Of a stretch of DNA of 48,554 nucleotides, positions 41,371 through 48,554 are shown in pieces (the stretch's first letter is position 1; each line of letters opens with the position of its first letter). The notes beneath the pieces are model-generated. The model was not told the origin of the DNA and did not search any database. It saw nothing but the letters and a program-made list of their open reading frames with translations. Location: assembly GCA_964573475.1 (NCBI GenBank), contig CAZNJT010000001.1:1-48554 (forward strand), read 5' to 3'. This DNA comes from CAVZKK01 sp964573475 (lineage in GTDB: Archaea > Thermoproteota > Bathyarchaeia > Bathyarchaeales > Bathycorpusculaceae). The translations under genes and the position numbers were made by a program.

Positions 41371-41739
41371 ATGCATGAAGGCGAAGTAGACGTAAAATAT
41401 GAACCCTTTAAAGAAATCGTGGTAATGGAGCGCAATCTCTTTTCAACCCCTGATGACATAGCAAGGTTTACATCAGTCATTGCCGGAGGCAAACTTACAT
41501 GGCTATATTGGGCTGAAGGCATAGTGTTTCTTTATTTCCCACTTCCAGCTTCAACAGAAACCGCTGCGAAAGCATTAATTGAAGACAAGCGGGTTTACTG
41601 GACCTTTGTTGGTTATTCGCTTATGCCAAAATATCAACCAACAATTGAAACTAAAGAGAAAATGATTGTTCCGGTCATTGACATGTCTTCTAATCCAATG
41701 TTTAGAAAAGTTGCAAGTTGGCTGAAAGAATCAAAATAG
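41371..41739 (+). CDS. Conserved protein of unknown function
   Basis: A soluble 122-residue protein with an alpha/beta pattern: VVMERNLFSTPDDIARFTSV, then a strand pair LTWLYWAEGIVFLYFPL, a helix TETAAKALIEDK and YWTFVGYSLMPKY. I do not recognise the family. The aromatic-rich centre suggests a compact sandwich domain. It is divergent from the inositol-phosphate synthase gene and 71 bp upstream of ribK in the same direction, so it may share a transcript with ribK. No catalytic motif is apparent. Confidence 0.6.
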   Translation: MHEGEVDVKYEPFKEIVVMERNLFSTPDDIARFTSVIAGGKLTWLYWAEGIVFLYFPLPASTETAAKALIEDKRVYWTFVGYSLMPKYQPTIETKEKMIVPVIDMSSNPMFRKVASWLKESK

Positions 41740-41810
41740 ATTAGTGCACGGAGTGATCGGCATCTTTAATCGGACGTATTTGAGGAGTTTAGCTAGGAGT
41801 TTTAAACTAT

Positions 41811-42200
41811 TTGAAAACGTTGCAAGTCAAAGGAAAAGTTTTCTCCGGAAGTGGGGAAGGAGCAAAGTTTATCCAACTTCCGTGGGTAAGAACGCAGATA
41901 GCTGAAAAACTAGGTTTCATTCCATATTCCGGGACATTAAACATAAAAACGACTGAAGGTAGCCGTGAACTTAAAAAATTGTTAAAGAAGGAAAAAACGA
42001 TAGAAATTTCGCCAATTGAGGGTTTTTGTCGTGGAAGATGCTTCAAGGCCATTCTAATGAACAATCTGAAATGCGCAATCATCGTCCCGGAAATTCCAAA
42101 CTACACAGAAAATACAATAGAGGTTATAGCACGAGTAAATTTGAGAGAAAAATTTAAACTCAAAGATGGCGACGCGATTGAAGTCAAAATAGTAATTTGA
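41811..42200 (+). CDS. ribK: CTP-dependent riboflavin kinase
   Basis: Archaeal riboflavin kinase that uses CTP to make FMN. Characteristic blocks: VKGKVFSGSGEGAKFIQLPW at the N-terminus, EKLGFIPYSGTLNIKT with the threonine/asparagine metal site, and a C-terminal strand NLREKFKLKDGDAIEVKI. At 129 residues it matches the short archaeal enzyme without other domains. The TTG at 41811 starts at the conserved region. FMN from this enzyme supports prenylated-FMN formation for UbiD and FAD for ThyX in this window. Confidence 0.92.
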   Translation: MKTLQVKGKVFSGSGEGAKFIQLPWVRTQIAEKLGFIPYSGTLNIKTTEGSRELKKLLKKEKTIEISPIEGFCRGRCFKAILMNNLKCAIIVPEIPNYTENTIEVIARVNLREKFKLKDGDAIEVKIVI

Positions 42201-42209
42201 GGAATTTTA

Positions 42210-43700
42210 CTATTTTTGTTGAGTTTTTGCAAACTTTTGCACACGATCTTTCAAGCATCTGTTTTTCTTCAAGTATAAACCGTATCTCACAAGGGCGTTC
42301 ATAGCTCTTGCAGCGTCTTCCGGTGAAGAATATGCTGGAATGCCAAGCTTGTCAAATGTGAGACGTGTGCGCAAGGCCATTTCTGTTTCTCCAATATCGC
42401 ATGCCACAATTGGTTTGTCATATTTGCTGGCAACCTTTGCCACTTTGTTGATGTAATCTTCTTGCAAGGCAGGAACATGATGTAAACCAAGCAGTACTAT
42501 GCCACAAATTTCAGGATCTTGAAAAACTATTTCCGTTGCGAGTTCGAACATTTCAGACGTCCCTGAACCAGTTATGTCCACAGGGTTCAGATTTGTTGCA
42601 AACTTCGGCAGTCTCCCTTCGGCTTTCAACTTCTCAAATCTTTGTACAGTTTTCTCAGAGAAACGATTAACAGCCAATCCCTTCAGTTCACATTCATCAA
42701 CAGCCATAATGCCCGGACCACCAGCATCAGTAATTATTCCTATGTTTTCTCCGGCGGCTGGCGGCTGCATCGCTAACGCCTTGCCAGCATGAAAGAACTC
42801 ATCCATGTCCGTTGCTCTGAAAATTCCAGTTTGCGCGAAAACAGCGTCATAAATTTTGTCTGAACCAGCTATGGCACCTGTATGTGAAGCTGCAGCCCTT
42901 GCTCCAGCCTCTCTTTTTCCTGTTTTAAGAGCAACAACGGGTTTTATCTTTGTAACTTCCTTGGCTACTTCTAAAAAATCTCTTCCGGATTTTATGTCTT
43001 CAACATACAGTAATATTGCCTCGGTTTCCTCGTCATACAAGAGATAATGTAGCATTTCCGCCTCATTCACATCGCATTTATTACCAAAACTTACGAATTT
43101 ACTGACTCCAGTTTGTAGCCCAGCCAAATAGTCGAGAGCCGCAACCCCAAATGCTCCACTCTGAGTGACTATTGCTATGTTTCCCGGCATCGGCCGCGGG
43201 GTTGCAATAACCTCGTCTCCGGTCGTCAAAATTTTTGTCTCTGGCAGAAACAGCATGTCTACGCCTGTTTTTGAATCATAAACTCCTAGGCAATTGGGCC
43301 CCAAAACACGTATTCCCGCTTTTTTTGCTGTGGCTACGACTTGATTTTCGAGTTCGTGGTTTCCAATTTCACCGAAACCTGAGCTGATTATGGCAACGGC
43401 CTTTACTTTTTTAGATGCTGCATCTTCCATTATTTTTGGTACAATATTTGCGGGAACAACGATAACAACTAAGTCTAATTCTCCGGGAATTTTGGTAACG
43501 GAAGGGTAAGAGTGAAGTTCTAAAATTGAGTCTTCATTTGGGTTGACTGGGAAAATTTCTCCTTTAAAAACTCCTCTCCTCTTGTTTTCGACAAAATTTT
43601 TGAAAATCACGTGCCCCGCTTTGTTTATCTTTTTTGTTGCTCCGACAACGGCAACTGAACGAGGGTTGAAAAAGGCGTCTAGTTGCTTGAGGGAGGATTC
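42210..43700 (-). CDS. Acyl/acetyl-CoA synthetase (ADP-forming), alpha subunit
   Basis: Makes ATP from acyl-CoA, ADP and phosphate, the main archaeal substrate-level step during amino-acid, pyruvate or aldehyde breakdown. The CoA-binding domain starts NPRSVAVVGATKKINKAGHV; the succinyl-CoA-ligase-like domains contain GNIAIVTQSGAFGVAALDYL and the phospho-histidine in AASHTGAIAGSDKIYDAVF (His274). ATG 43700 is preferred: the homologous region begins there, GGTGA precedes it, and an earlier start would overlap the cofE-like gene. The ATP-grasp beta subunit is not fused and not in the window. It lies 10 bp after the CofE-like gene on the same strand. Acetyl versus branched or aryl acyl substrate is open. 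Confidence 0.9.
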   Translation of the reverse strand, partial: ESSLKQLDAFFNPRSVAVVGATKKINKAGHVIFKNFVENKRRGVFKGEIFPVNPNEDSILELHSYPSVTKIPGELDLVVIVVPANIVPKIMEDAASKKVKAVAIISSGFGEIGNHELENQVVATAKKAGIRVLGPNCLGVYDSKTGVDMLFLPETKILTTGDEVIATPRPMPGNIAIVTQSGAFGVAALDYLAGLQTGVSKFVSFGNKCDVNEAEMLHYLLYDEETEAILLYVEDIKSGRDFLEVAKEVTKIKPVVALKTGKREAGARAAASHTGAIAGSDKIYDAVFAQTGIFRATDMDEFFHAGKALAMQPPAAGENIGIITDAGGPGIMAVDECELKGLAVNRFSEKTVQRFEKLKAEGRLPKFATNLNPVDITGSGTSEMFELATEIVFQDPEICGIVLLGLHHVPALQEDYINKVAKVASKYDKPIVACDIGETEMALRTRLTFDKLGIPAYSSPEDAARAMNALVRYGLYLKKNRCLKDRVQKFAKTQQK

Positions 43701-43710
43701 CATGCGTTTT

Positions 43711-44553
43711 TCACCTTTTGCTTCTAACAATTACTATGGGTTTATGTTTTACTGTCTCAAGCATTTCCCAACTCACTTCAGTTAACTCCACTTTGAACTT
43801 CTCAGCCATATCCCATACGGTCCTTCCGGCACCAAAACCTCTTGCACGGTTTGCGACCTCAGCGATTTCTAAGGCTTTTTCAGCTGATATTTGGCATCCC
43901 GTCACGGCTATTGGCGTCGCCCGCCTTTTAAGCCTAAGCATTCGCCCAATAACATAAGAAATAAACCCGCCAAGAGAATGAATGCCCTTAATTGGTTTTG
44001 GACGTGGGGTGAAATGGAAATTTCTAAAGGAATAGGTTTTATCAGTGTCTGCAATTATTACAAAAACTTTCTTTCGCAATCTTGACCATACTTGTTTACG
44101 GATTTTTATGGCTATTTCCTCTGCATTTTTCAAGGATAAACTTACATAAGAATATGCCAAATTACTTCCATCAATGCCTCCTTCAGAGCCAAACATTAAA
44201 GCCTGCAAAAGGCCAGCATGTTGTAAGGCAACTTGTTTATGGCGGCTACCCATCTCAAGGGGATATTCACGAAGGTGTTGGAGCAATCTTTTCTGGAAAT
44301 GGCACAGTGGTCCCAGAAAATAGCCCCAGACTATTCGCATCCAATACTTGGCAATTAGCTTTGCACTTAAACTAGGCTTAACATGGCTTTCGTCAACAAT
44401 GTTGTTTAAGGCTGTTGAAACTGCTTTTTCTGAAATAACCACGAAATCTCCGTCAGCTATTTTTCCATCAATCTCCTTGATGATTTCTTCTAAGTAGTTT
44501 TCTCCCGGCTTCCAATATTTCGTGATAATAGCTAAAGCTCTGCATTTATTCAT
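43711..44553 (-). CDS. CofE-like protein (F420-0:gamma-glutamyl ligase superfamily)
   Basis: A 280-residue protein with CofE-type landmarks: DFVVISEKAVS near residue 40, SEGGIDGSNLAYSYVSL (the G.D.SN loop), VFVIIADTDKTYS, HSLGGFISYVIGRM and ARGFGAGRTVWDMAE. True CofE adds gamma-linked glutamates to coenzyme F420. This one has a long basic insertion after residue 80 (FQKRLLQHLREY) that I do not recall in CofE, so it may be the separate CofE-like family of unknown substrate found in archaea. It lies 10 bp upstream of the ADP-forming acyl-CoA synthetase gene and 25 bp downstream of thyX, all on one strand. Confidence 0.65.
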   Translation of the reverse strand: MNKCRALAIITKYWKPGENYLEEIIKEIDGKIADGDFVVISEKAVSTALNNIVDESHVKPSLSAKLIAKYWMRIVWGYFLGPLCHFQKRLLQHLREYPLEMGSRHKQVALQHAGLLQALMFGSEGGIDGSNLAYSYVSLSLKNAEEIAIKIRKQVWSRLRKKVFVIIADTDKTYSFRNFHFTPRPKPIKGIHSLGGFISYVIGRMLRLKRRATPIAVTGCQISAEKALEIAEVANRARGFGAGRTVWDMAEKFKVELTEVSWEMLETVKHKPIVIVRSKR

Positions 44554-44578
44554 TTTCTCATGCTGATGTAGGATGTAA

Positions 44579-45277
44579 TCACAATTCTTTAAAGTGTTTT
44601 TTTATTTCTTCAACATTGCATTCGGGCGGCTTCATTTTTCCTTCAAGGCAATAGCCTAACTCGACACATGATGGTCCGGCGTTTTCGAAAAGTGCAGGCG
44701 CAGTTTTTCTGGCTTGTTTTAGCATTTCAGTTGCGATTTCTCTTATTTCCCATTGTGCGCGTGCACAGCATCGCAGATTGAAAAAGTGGCGTAGTTCACG
44801 AGCGTTCATAGTCACGATTATGTTTGTTTTGGCAGCGTTTGACAGAATAAACCTTGCATCCTCTTTTGGGATTCCCAGATTCAGAAGTTTCTGGTAGGTT
44901 TCAGAAATTTTCTCTAATGTTTCGTCAAAAACTTCTTTTGCTTTGGCATTTTCTGTTATGCTTTTCGGGGTCACATATTTTTCCAGCGTATCGTAGGTGA
45001 CATAGCGTTGGCTCTGCTGTGTGAAAGATGCGATGCGGTGTCTGACAAGTTGATGTGTCATGGCTCTGGAAACGCCTTCGATGCTGAAGGTGAAGGATGC
45101 ATGTTCAATCACTGAAACATGTCCGTAACCGGCGACGCGTTTGATTATTCGCTTAGCTGTTTCTTTGTCCATCTTCTCAAAAATTTCTGAGGGGCTTCCA
45201 CTCTTTGTTGACGTTAAAGCAGCAGCTCCGCATAAAAGCTCCGCATCTGCCGTGTAACGAAGGAGCTTAACTTTCAA
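44579..45277 (-). CDS. thyX: Flavin-dependent thymidylate synthase
   Basis: Makes dTMP from dUMP with methylene-tetrahydropterin and reduced FAD. The signature RHRIASFTQQSQR spans residues 79-91, close to the consensus RHRxxSxxxxSxR. GYGHVSVIEHASFTFSIEG precedes it and NARELRHFFNLRCCARAQWE follows. Length 232 residues is normal. The gene heads a minus-strand run with the CofE-like gene and acyl-CoA synthetase gene downstream. The 64-bp upstream space is AT-rich and probably holds its promoter. Confidence 0.96.
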   Translation of the reverse strand: MKVKLLRYTADAELLCGAAALTSTKSGSPSEIFEKMDKETAKRIIKRVAGYGHVSVIEHASFTFSIEGVSRAMTHQLVRHRIASFTQQSQRYVTYDTLEKYVTPKSITENAKAKEVFDETLEKISETYQKLLNLGIPKEDARFILSNAAKTNIIVTMNARELRHFFNLRCCARAQWEIREIATEMLKQARKTAPALFENAGPSCVELGYCLEGKMKPPECNVEEIKKHFKEL

Positions 45278-45340
45278 CTTTAAACCTCTTTCTTCACTTT
45301 AGAATGAAAGTAATAAATTTACTTTGTGTCTTTTTTAATG

Positions 45341-46396
45341 CTAAACGTGTGCGTAAACCCTGTCGCTTGTGTATCTTCCACTTTCCATTTCCCCTTCTAT
45401 TTCACGCAACAACAATATTCGCCTAAAAGTCGGTGGATGCGTTGCAAACCAAGTGTTTATTTTTGTCCATGTGGATTTGGCTTCCTTTTCCATGGCCAAT
45501 TCTAATTCTCTTTCGTCAAGTACTCCGTCTTTGTTTAAGTCGTATTCTTCTTTTTTCTCCATTATTGGTTGAATCTCCTGTTTAGCCATTGCCGGGTCTT
45601 CTATATAGAAGGCTCTGGCTCCGGATGTTGGTTTAGGTGAAAGTGACAGGCCGTATGTGATTTTTGCTAGTGCGCTTTCTAGGCTTCTTGGCGAGCCTGT
45701 TATGTACGCTGAGTATGCATCTGCGTAATGCTCTCGGAGTCTGCTAAGCCGCATTACGCATAGAAGTGAGATAATGTAGATTATGTAAGAGATTATTCCA
45801 ACGGCGAAAAGTGCTGCTCTCATTTCGCTTTCGTCTCTCTTTCTTGATGAACCGGAAAATCTGGCTACTGTCCATGTTGACCTTGCAATTAGATAAGCAA
45901 TTAATGGTAACGCCGAAATAATGGTCATTATAATGTAATCTTTATGTTTTATGTGTCCTAGCTCGTGGCCGATTACACCTTTAACCTCGTCCTCGTTCAG
46001 GTTTCTTAGGAGTCCTTCATGAACTGCTAGTGTGGCGTCGCTGGCGGTTCTGCCGAAGACAAAGGCGTTGGGTGTGTTGTCTGGAACGGTGGCCAATCGC
46101 GGCATTGGTATCCCACTTTTATCTGCTAGTCCCTTTACGGTGGATTCAAGCCATGGGTTCTCTCCAGCTTTCAGATATTTTAGTCGTGTCGACATTCTGA
46201 CGATGGCGGGTCCTATTAGGTACTGAAACAGTATGAAGAGGATGGTGAGGATAACTGAGTAAACCAAGTTCAGTTGAATAATGAACATTATTGCCGCTAG
46301 GAATGCGGCGAAAATGAAGGCTACTAGGAATACAGATGTTCCCATCGCAAGTCTTAGCTGAGCGAGTCTTGCCATGATGTCTCCCGTACTGTTCAT
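45341..46396 (-). CDS. htpX: HtpX-like M48 membrane metalloprotease with an EF-hand insert
   Basis: An inner-membrane zinc protease for quality control of membrane proteins. Two N-terminal helices (about 20-62) precede the zinc motif HELGH at 144-148; two more helices follow (155-172, 195-215); the third ligand is Glu222 in LREHYADAYSA. Between the protease core and the C-terminal THPPTFRRILLL there is a canonical EF-hand loop at 286-297, DLNKDGVLDERE, with acidic residues at positions 1, 5, 9 and 12, flanked by helices. I do not know this loop from standard HtpX and it suggests calcium control. Start ATG 46396; ATG 46375 is an alternative. Confidence 0.9.
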   Translation of the reverse strand: MNSTGDIMARLAQLRLAMGTSVFLVAFIFAAFLAAIMFIIQLNLVYSVILTILFILFQYLIGPAIVRMSTRLKYLKAGENPWLESTVKGLADKSGIPMPRLATVPDNTPNAFVFGRTASDATLAVHEGLLRNLNEDEVKGVIGHELGHIKHKDYIIMTIISALPLIAYLIARSTWTVARFSGSSRKRDESEMRAALFAVGIISYIIYIISLLCVMRLSRLREHYADAYSAYITGSPRSLESALAKITYGLSLSPKPTSGARAFYIEDPAMAKQEIQPIMEKKEEYDLNKDGVLDERELELAMEKEAKSTWTKINTWFATHPPTFRRILLLREIEGEMESGRYTSDRVYAHV

Positions 46397-46652
46397 GTGA
46401 TGAAAAGTGTTTGAATTAAAGTTTTCTTAAGAAATTTTTGGGAGGTAAATTTGAAAGATTGTTTAAATTTAACCATAGGAAAAAGTTCTCTAAACATATT
46501 ACAAAAATCCGCAATCAAGTGCCATTGTTGCTTTGGAATTAGAATGCTCCGGTCAGGATCGGAACACGAGTTTACCAGTAGAAATATGCATGCTGCATGC
46601 TTGGCGAATGTTTGAATCCCTCTCAGGCTACAGTGATTAAGTTACATTCTCG

Positions 46653-46673
46653 AAAAATGCAGAGCGTGTGCTC
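46653..46673 (-). terminator. Short hairpin and T-run after the TMEM175-like gene
   Basis: Four bases after the stop codon on the minus strand, GAGC (46673-46670) and GCTC (46665-46662) can form a stem with a four-base loop, followed by TTTTT at 46657-46653. It is weak, but the T-run is what matters for archaeal termination. Confidence 0.4.
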
Positions 46674-46676
46674 CGA

Positions 46677-47321
46677 TTAAAGGTGTTTTTGGTTAGGTCT
46701 TGGTGGTCCTTCAAGGAATCTTCCGATCCAGAAGACGGCAAGAGGTATCAGCCACAGATAGAATCTTGAAGGCACGTCCTGAATTCTCCAAAACCAGAAC
46801 TGGGGGAACATGGTTAACAAAAAGAGACCAGCTGCTATGAGCAGGGTGTTCCTGACTTTTTTATACGGTTCTAAGAGTTCTACGGCGATGAGTTGCTTTT
46901 CTTCTATTGTCAGTTCACGAGTGAAGAAAGCTAAAATGGCCATTAAGGCTGCCATGTTGAGAGCGTACAAAATGGAAGCATAATGAACAACCTCGGTCTC
47001 AGTTGCATGCCCGAATAGGCTTACAAGGTTGAACAAGTAAGGCTCGAGCGATACTGAGAATAGCATTATTACATTGAGGAATCTTGTTGTTCTGTTTTCC
47101 ATTGGAAGCACGGACATTATGCTCGTATAACTTATCCATACAGAAATCAATATGAGAAAACTGAACGTGAAAGCGACTATGTCACTTATGACTTCAGTTA
47201 GTTGTCCTGGTGGTCTACTGAGCAGTGAATAAGCACTCAATGATAACGCAAGTCCAAATATCAAATCTGACAAACTCTCAATGCGTGGTCTCGGACTGGC
47301 ACGCGCATTATTTCCGGACAC
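46677..47321 (-). CDS. TMEM175-like (DUF1211) membrane protein, possible potassium channel
   Basis: About six hydrophobic helices in 214 residues. The first helix carries RIESLSDLIFGLALSLSAYS, which parallels the RxxxFSD selectivity motif of TMEM175 (here Leu replaces Phe), followed by a helix FLILISVWISYTSIMSVLP in place of the family's FW...W..H segment. The RxxxxSD core is retained, while the later histidine-asparagine pair is lost, so ion selectivity may differ. Predicted location is the cytoplasmic membrane. It lies 20 bp downstream of another membrane protein gene in the same direction and is probably in the operon headed by the ArsR-like regulator. Confidence 0.6.
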   Translation of the reverse strand: MSGNNARASPRPRIESLSDLIFGLALSLSAYSLLSRPPGQLTEVISDIVAFTFSFLILISVWISYTSIMSVLPMENRTTRFLNVIMLFSVSLEPYLFNLVSLFGHATETEVVHYASILYALNMAALMAILAFFTRELTIEEKQLIAVELLEPYKKVRNTLLIAAGLFLLTMFPQFWFWRIQDVPSRFYLWLIPLAVFWIGRFLEGPPRPNQKHL

Positions 47322-47341
47322 GAGAGTTCAGCCCCACTTGT

Positions 47342-47797
47342 CTAGTATTTGACGCTGAGATATAACAGTACAGCTAGTGCTCCAAGTGTAAATAGGTCTG
47401 GCAACATGGCAAATGGTCCCAAACCAAGTGGCCAAAAACCGAAAGCCCGAATGACCAGGGGATTGGAGGCAAGAGCATTGAGAAGAAAGACCGCTGAAAA
47501 TATTATTAGCCCTATTGTGAACTCTGACCGTGTCTTCCGGTATATGCTAACATATATGAGCAATAGGAAAATTGAAAGCGTCACATTGATCGCGGAAATT
47601 ACTGTATCTACTGTATAGAAAAGCTCTATGTCTTCAGGAATTTCATGTTGAGAGTGTGGGTGGGGTTCCCAAGGTCTCCAAGGATAACGTGGAAACCAAA
47701 AGGTTGATGTAGCCCAGAGTGCTGCCAGTATAGCTACCACTATTAGAGTTGCTAGTATCAGCCAAATTCTCACATTTTTATTCATACAATGCTTCAT
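47342..47797 (-). CDS. Four-helix membrane protein, function unknown
   Basis: A 151-residue protein with helices near residues 10-32, 65-85, 92-112 and 125-148. Between helices 1 and 2 is an aromatic, proline and histidine-rich external loop (RYPWRPWEPHPHSQHE) that could bind a metal. No known family is recognised. It lies between the ArsR-like regulator (18 bp upstream) and the TMEM175-like gene, on the same strand, so a small membrane operon under an HTH protein is likely. Confidence 0.6.
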   Translation of the reverse strand: MKHCMNKNVRIWLILATLIVVAILAALWATSTFWFPRYPWRPWEPHPHSQHEIPEDIELFYTVDTVISAINVTLSIFLLLIYVSIYRKTRSEFTIGLIIFSAVFLLNALASNPLVIRAFGFWPLGLGPFAMLPDLFTLGALAVLLYLSVKY

Positions 47798-47814
47798 TTG
47801 CTTTACTCCTTTTT

Positions 47815-48117
47815 CTACTTTTTCCAGATTTTCTTCAGAATCTCCTCGAACAAAGCGTAATTCTCCTCCATCGCTGGAGACAAGAAATACGTGGTACCAT
47901 ACCTATCTCCGGCTGACGTGATTATTCTGTTTTTCTCAAGAACTTTAAGATGATGCCTTATTGTCCTATAATCCATTCCAAGAAGGTTCGCCAACTGATT
48001 TGCATTTTGCGGAGTCTCCTTTAGAGTCTCAATTATTTTGGCACGAGTCGCGCCACCTCTCGTGCCTGCGATTAGCCACCCAAGCAAATACTTTAATGGA
48101 CGCGCGCTAGTAGACAT
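47815..48117 (-). CDS. ArsR-like winged-helix transcriptional regulator
   Basis: A 100-residue winged helix: GGATRAKIIETLKETPQNAN, the recognition helix area LLGMDYRTIRHHLKVLEK and wing ITSAGDRYGTTYFLSPAME. No cysteine metal site is visible, so the signal is unknown. The ATG at 48117 is preferred to the GTG at 48123. It heads a minus-strand set with two membrane proteins and is divergent from an exported protein gene. The shared spacer carries a 13-bp inverted repeat, one copy close to each start, which suits autoregulation plus control of the divergent gene. Confidence 0.85.
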   Translation of the reverse strand: MSTSARPLKYLLGWLIAGTRGGATRAKIIETLKETPQNANQLANLLGMDYRTIRHHLKVLEKNRIITSAGDRYGTTYFLSPAMEENYALFEEILKKIWKK

Positions 48118-48135
48118 CCACACCGCTCCGCATAG

Positions 48136-48267
48136 ATTAAGGAGTTTTCGTTAAATCTATCTGAATTAGGGTAATAAATATGTCCCTCAATTTTCCAGTG
48201 TCAGATCTAATGTGGATATGATTAAATTATGAAAAGAATCGGGTCTAATTCTGAAAAACTCCTTAAT
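48136..48267. promoter_or_regulatory. Divergent promoter with a 13-bp inverted repeat
   Basis: AAAACTCCTTAAT occurs on the minus strand at 48148-48136, 19 bp before the regulator's ATG, and on the plus strand at 48255-48267, 24 bp before the ATG at 48291. The copies are identical and point away from each other, each where a BRE/TATA element would be. GAATTAG-like sequence flanks both, so a longer unit may be duplicated. It could be a shared core promoter, a shared operator, or both. Confidence 0.55.
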
Positions 48268-48290
48268 AATCCACAGACGTTTCAACCAAG

Positions 48291-48554
48291 ATGACGACAA
48301 TTTGGGGAAATAAGGAGGTGATTGAACTGGAAAGAAAAGTCAAACTCTTAATGCTTTCAACAGTGTTAATCTTAGCAATATTGTCTGGAGTAGCTGTAAT
48401 GGTGTACGCCAACGGAGTAGCCAATGACACGAGCACGGAATCTGACATCATGCTCAATTATGGCGGCTGCCCTGGTGGTGGACATGGATTTGGATGGGGA
48501 GGCGGATCTATAACTGTCAGTCAAGAGTATAAGGACAAAGTCATCAACATAGCG
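48291..48554 (+). CDS. Exported glycine-rich protein, 3' end cut by the window
   Basis: The frame is open to the window end, 88 codons from ATG 48291. A Sec-type signal peptide is clear: basic ERKVK, a hydrophobic core LSTVLILAILSGVAVMV, and a likely cut after YAN or VYA. The mature part begins with Asp/Ser/Thr and then GGCPGGGHGFGWGGGS, a glycine-rich stretch with one cysteine. TAAGGAGGTGA at 48311-48321 suggests a later start (CTG 48327 or GTG 48318), just before the basic region, rather than ATG 48291. The function is unknown; it may be a cell-surface or small secreted protein, regulated with the divergent ArsR-like gene. Confidence 0.6.
   Translation, partial: MTTIWGNKEVIELERKVKLLMLSTVLILAILSGVAVMVYANGVANDTSTESDIMLNYGGCPGGGHGFGWGGGSITVSQEYKDKVINIA

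Noticed and set aside
46451..46615. Possible 54-codon reading frame (TTG start) preceded by GGGAGGT, in the gap between htpX and the TMEM175-like gene
   Set aside because: The ribosome site is good but the protein resembles nothing, its composition is odd and no conservation can be judged; left out as a gene.
46580..46640. GTTTGAATCCCTC, resembling a tRNA 3' part, with a nearby GCATGC-T-GCATGC repeat
   Set aside because: No complementary T stem or acceptor strand was found on either side; the repeat is only a short doubled palindrome.
1..48554. CRISPR arrays, insertion sequences, prophage or integrase genes
   Set aside because: No regularly spaced repeats, transposase, integrase or cas-like proteins were seen; gene content is mainly housekeeping and regulatory.

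Overview
The window reads as a chromosomal segment of an archaeon, most likely a TACK-lineage organism of the Bathyarchaeia type. The evidence is gene content: an AglB/STT3 oligosaccharyltransferase, CDP-archaeol synthase, CTP-dependent riboflavin kinase, RadB, family-B DNA polymerase, archaeal-type PGK, inositol-phosphate synthase for lipid head groups, a NitrOD5-domain protein and MEDS-domain sensors. TATA-like boxes lie about 17-30 bp before several start codons. Many genes also have GAGGTGA-type ribosome-binding sites, often followed by TTG or GTG starts. The lineage is inferred from gene content, not from a marker phylogeny. One run of exactly 100 N lies at 1787-1886 between two perfect 55-bp copies, so this is a scaffolded draft assembly. 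Both window edges cut genes.

Layout. 1-2013: agmatinase (5' cut), a SAM methyltransferase and a TIGR04076-type small protein broken only by the assembly gap. 2037-8250: an RNA m5C methyltransferase, an editing-domain-less ThrRS, PolB, and a QueT-type transporter with a GC-rich structured leader. 8366-11532: N-glycosylation genes (GlcNAc-1-P transferase-like protein and AglB). 11671-16399: GcvT, a zinc ribbon, topoisomerase I, a small zinc protein, a three-helix protein resembling the membrane part of eukaryotic OST3/OST6, and CDP-archaeol synthase. 16399-21609: RadB, a predicted RNase H-fold nuclease coupled to a Clp1/Grc3-type polynucleotide kinase, endonuclease III, a PAC4-like proteasome-assembly protein, and a UbiD decarboxylase that may serve the archaeal mevalonate pathway.

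21671-29168 is a signalling island: a CBS protein, NitrOD5 protein, single-domain response regulator, PadR repressor, a 1090-residue soluble MEDS-(PAS)5 histidine kinase, a receiver-TrmB fusion translationally coupled to that kinase, and a second regulator that joins a winged helix to a MEDS domain. After Sua5 (29433-30500) comes a compact polysaccharide operon (34420 down to 30709): GH57 amylase-like enzyme, winged helix, half a GT-B glycosyltransferase, full GT4 glycosyltransferase. 34579-41241 holds a degenerate NucS-like protein, PGK with a bacterial-type GAPDH, GcvH with a single-cysteine flavoprotein, an HD hydrolase and inositol-phosphate synthase. 41371-46396 holds an unknown protein, RibK, the ADP-forming acyl-CoA synthetase alpha subunit, a CofE-like protein, ThyX and an HtpX-like protease with an EF-hand. 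The right end has a TMEM175-like channel, a four-helix membrane protein, an ArsR-like regulator and, across a divergent promoter carrying a 13-bp inverted repeat, the start of an exported glycine-rich protein.

The genes describe an anaerobe-like heterotrophic or mixotrophic archaeon with glycolysis/gluconeogenesis, storage polysaccharide turnover, acyl-CoA-linked ATP formation, glycine cleavage parts, N-glycosylation and elaborate soluble two-component sensing. No tRNA, rRNA, CRISPR array, insertion sequence or phage gene was recognised. No gene-free stretch exceeds 300 bases.
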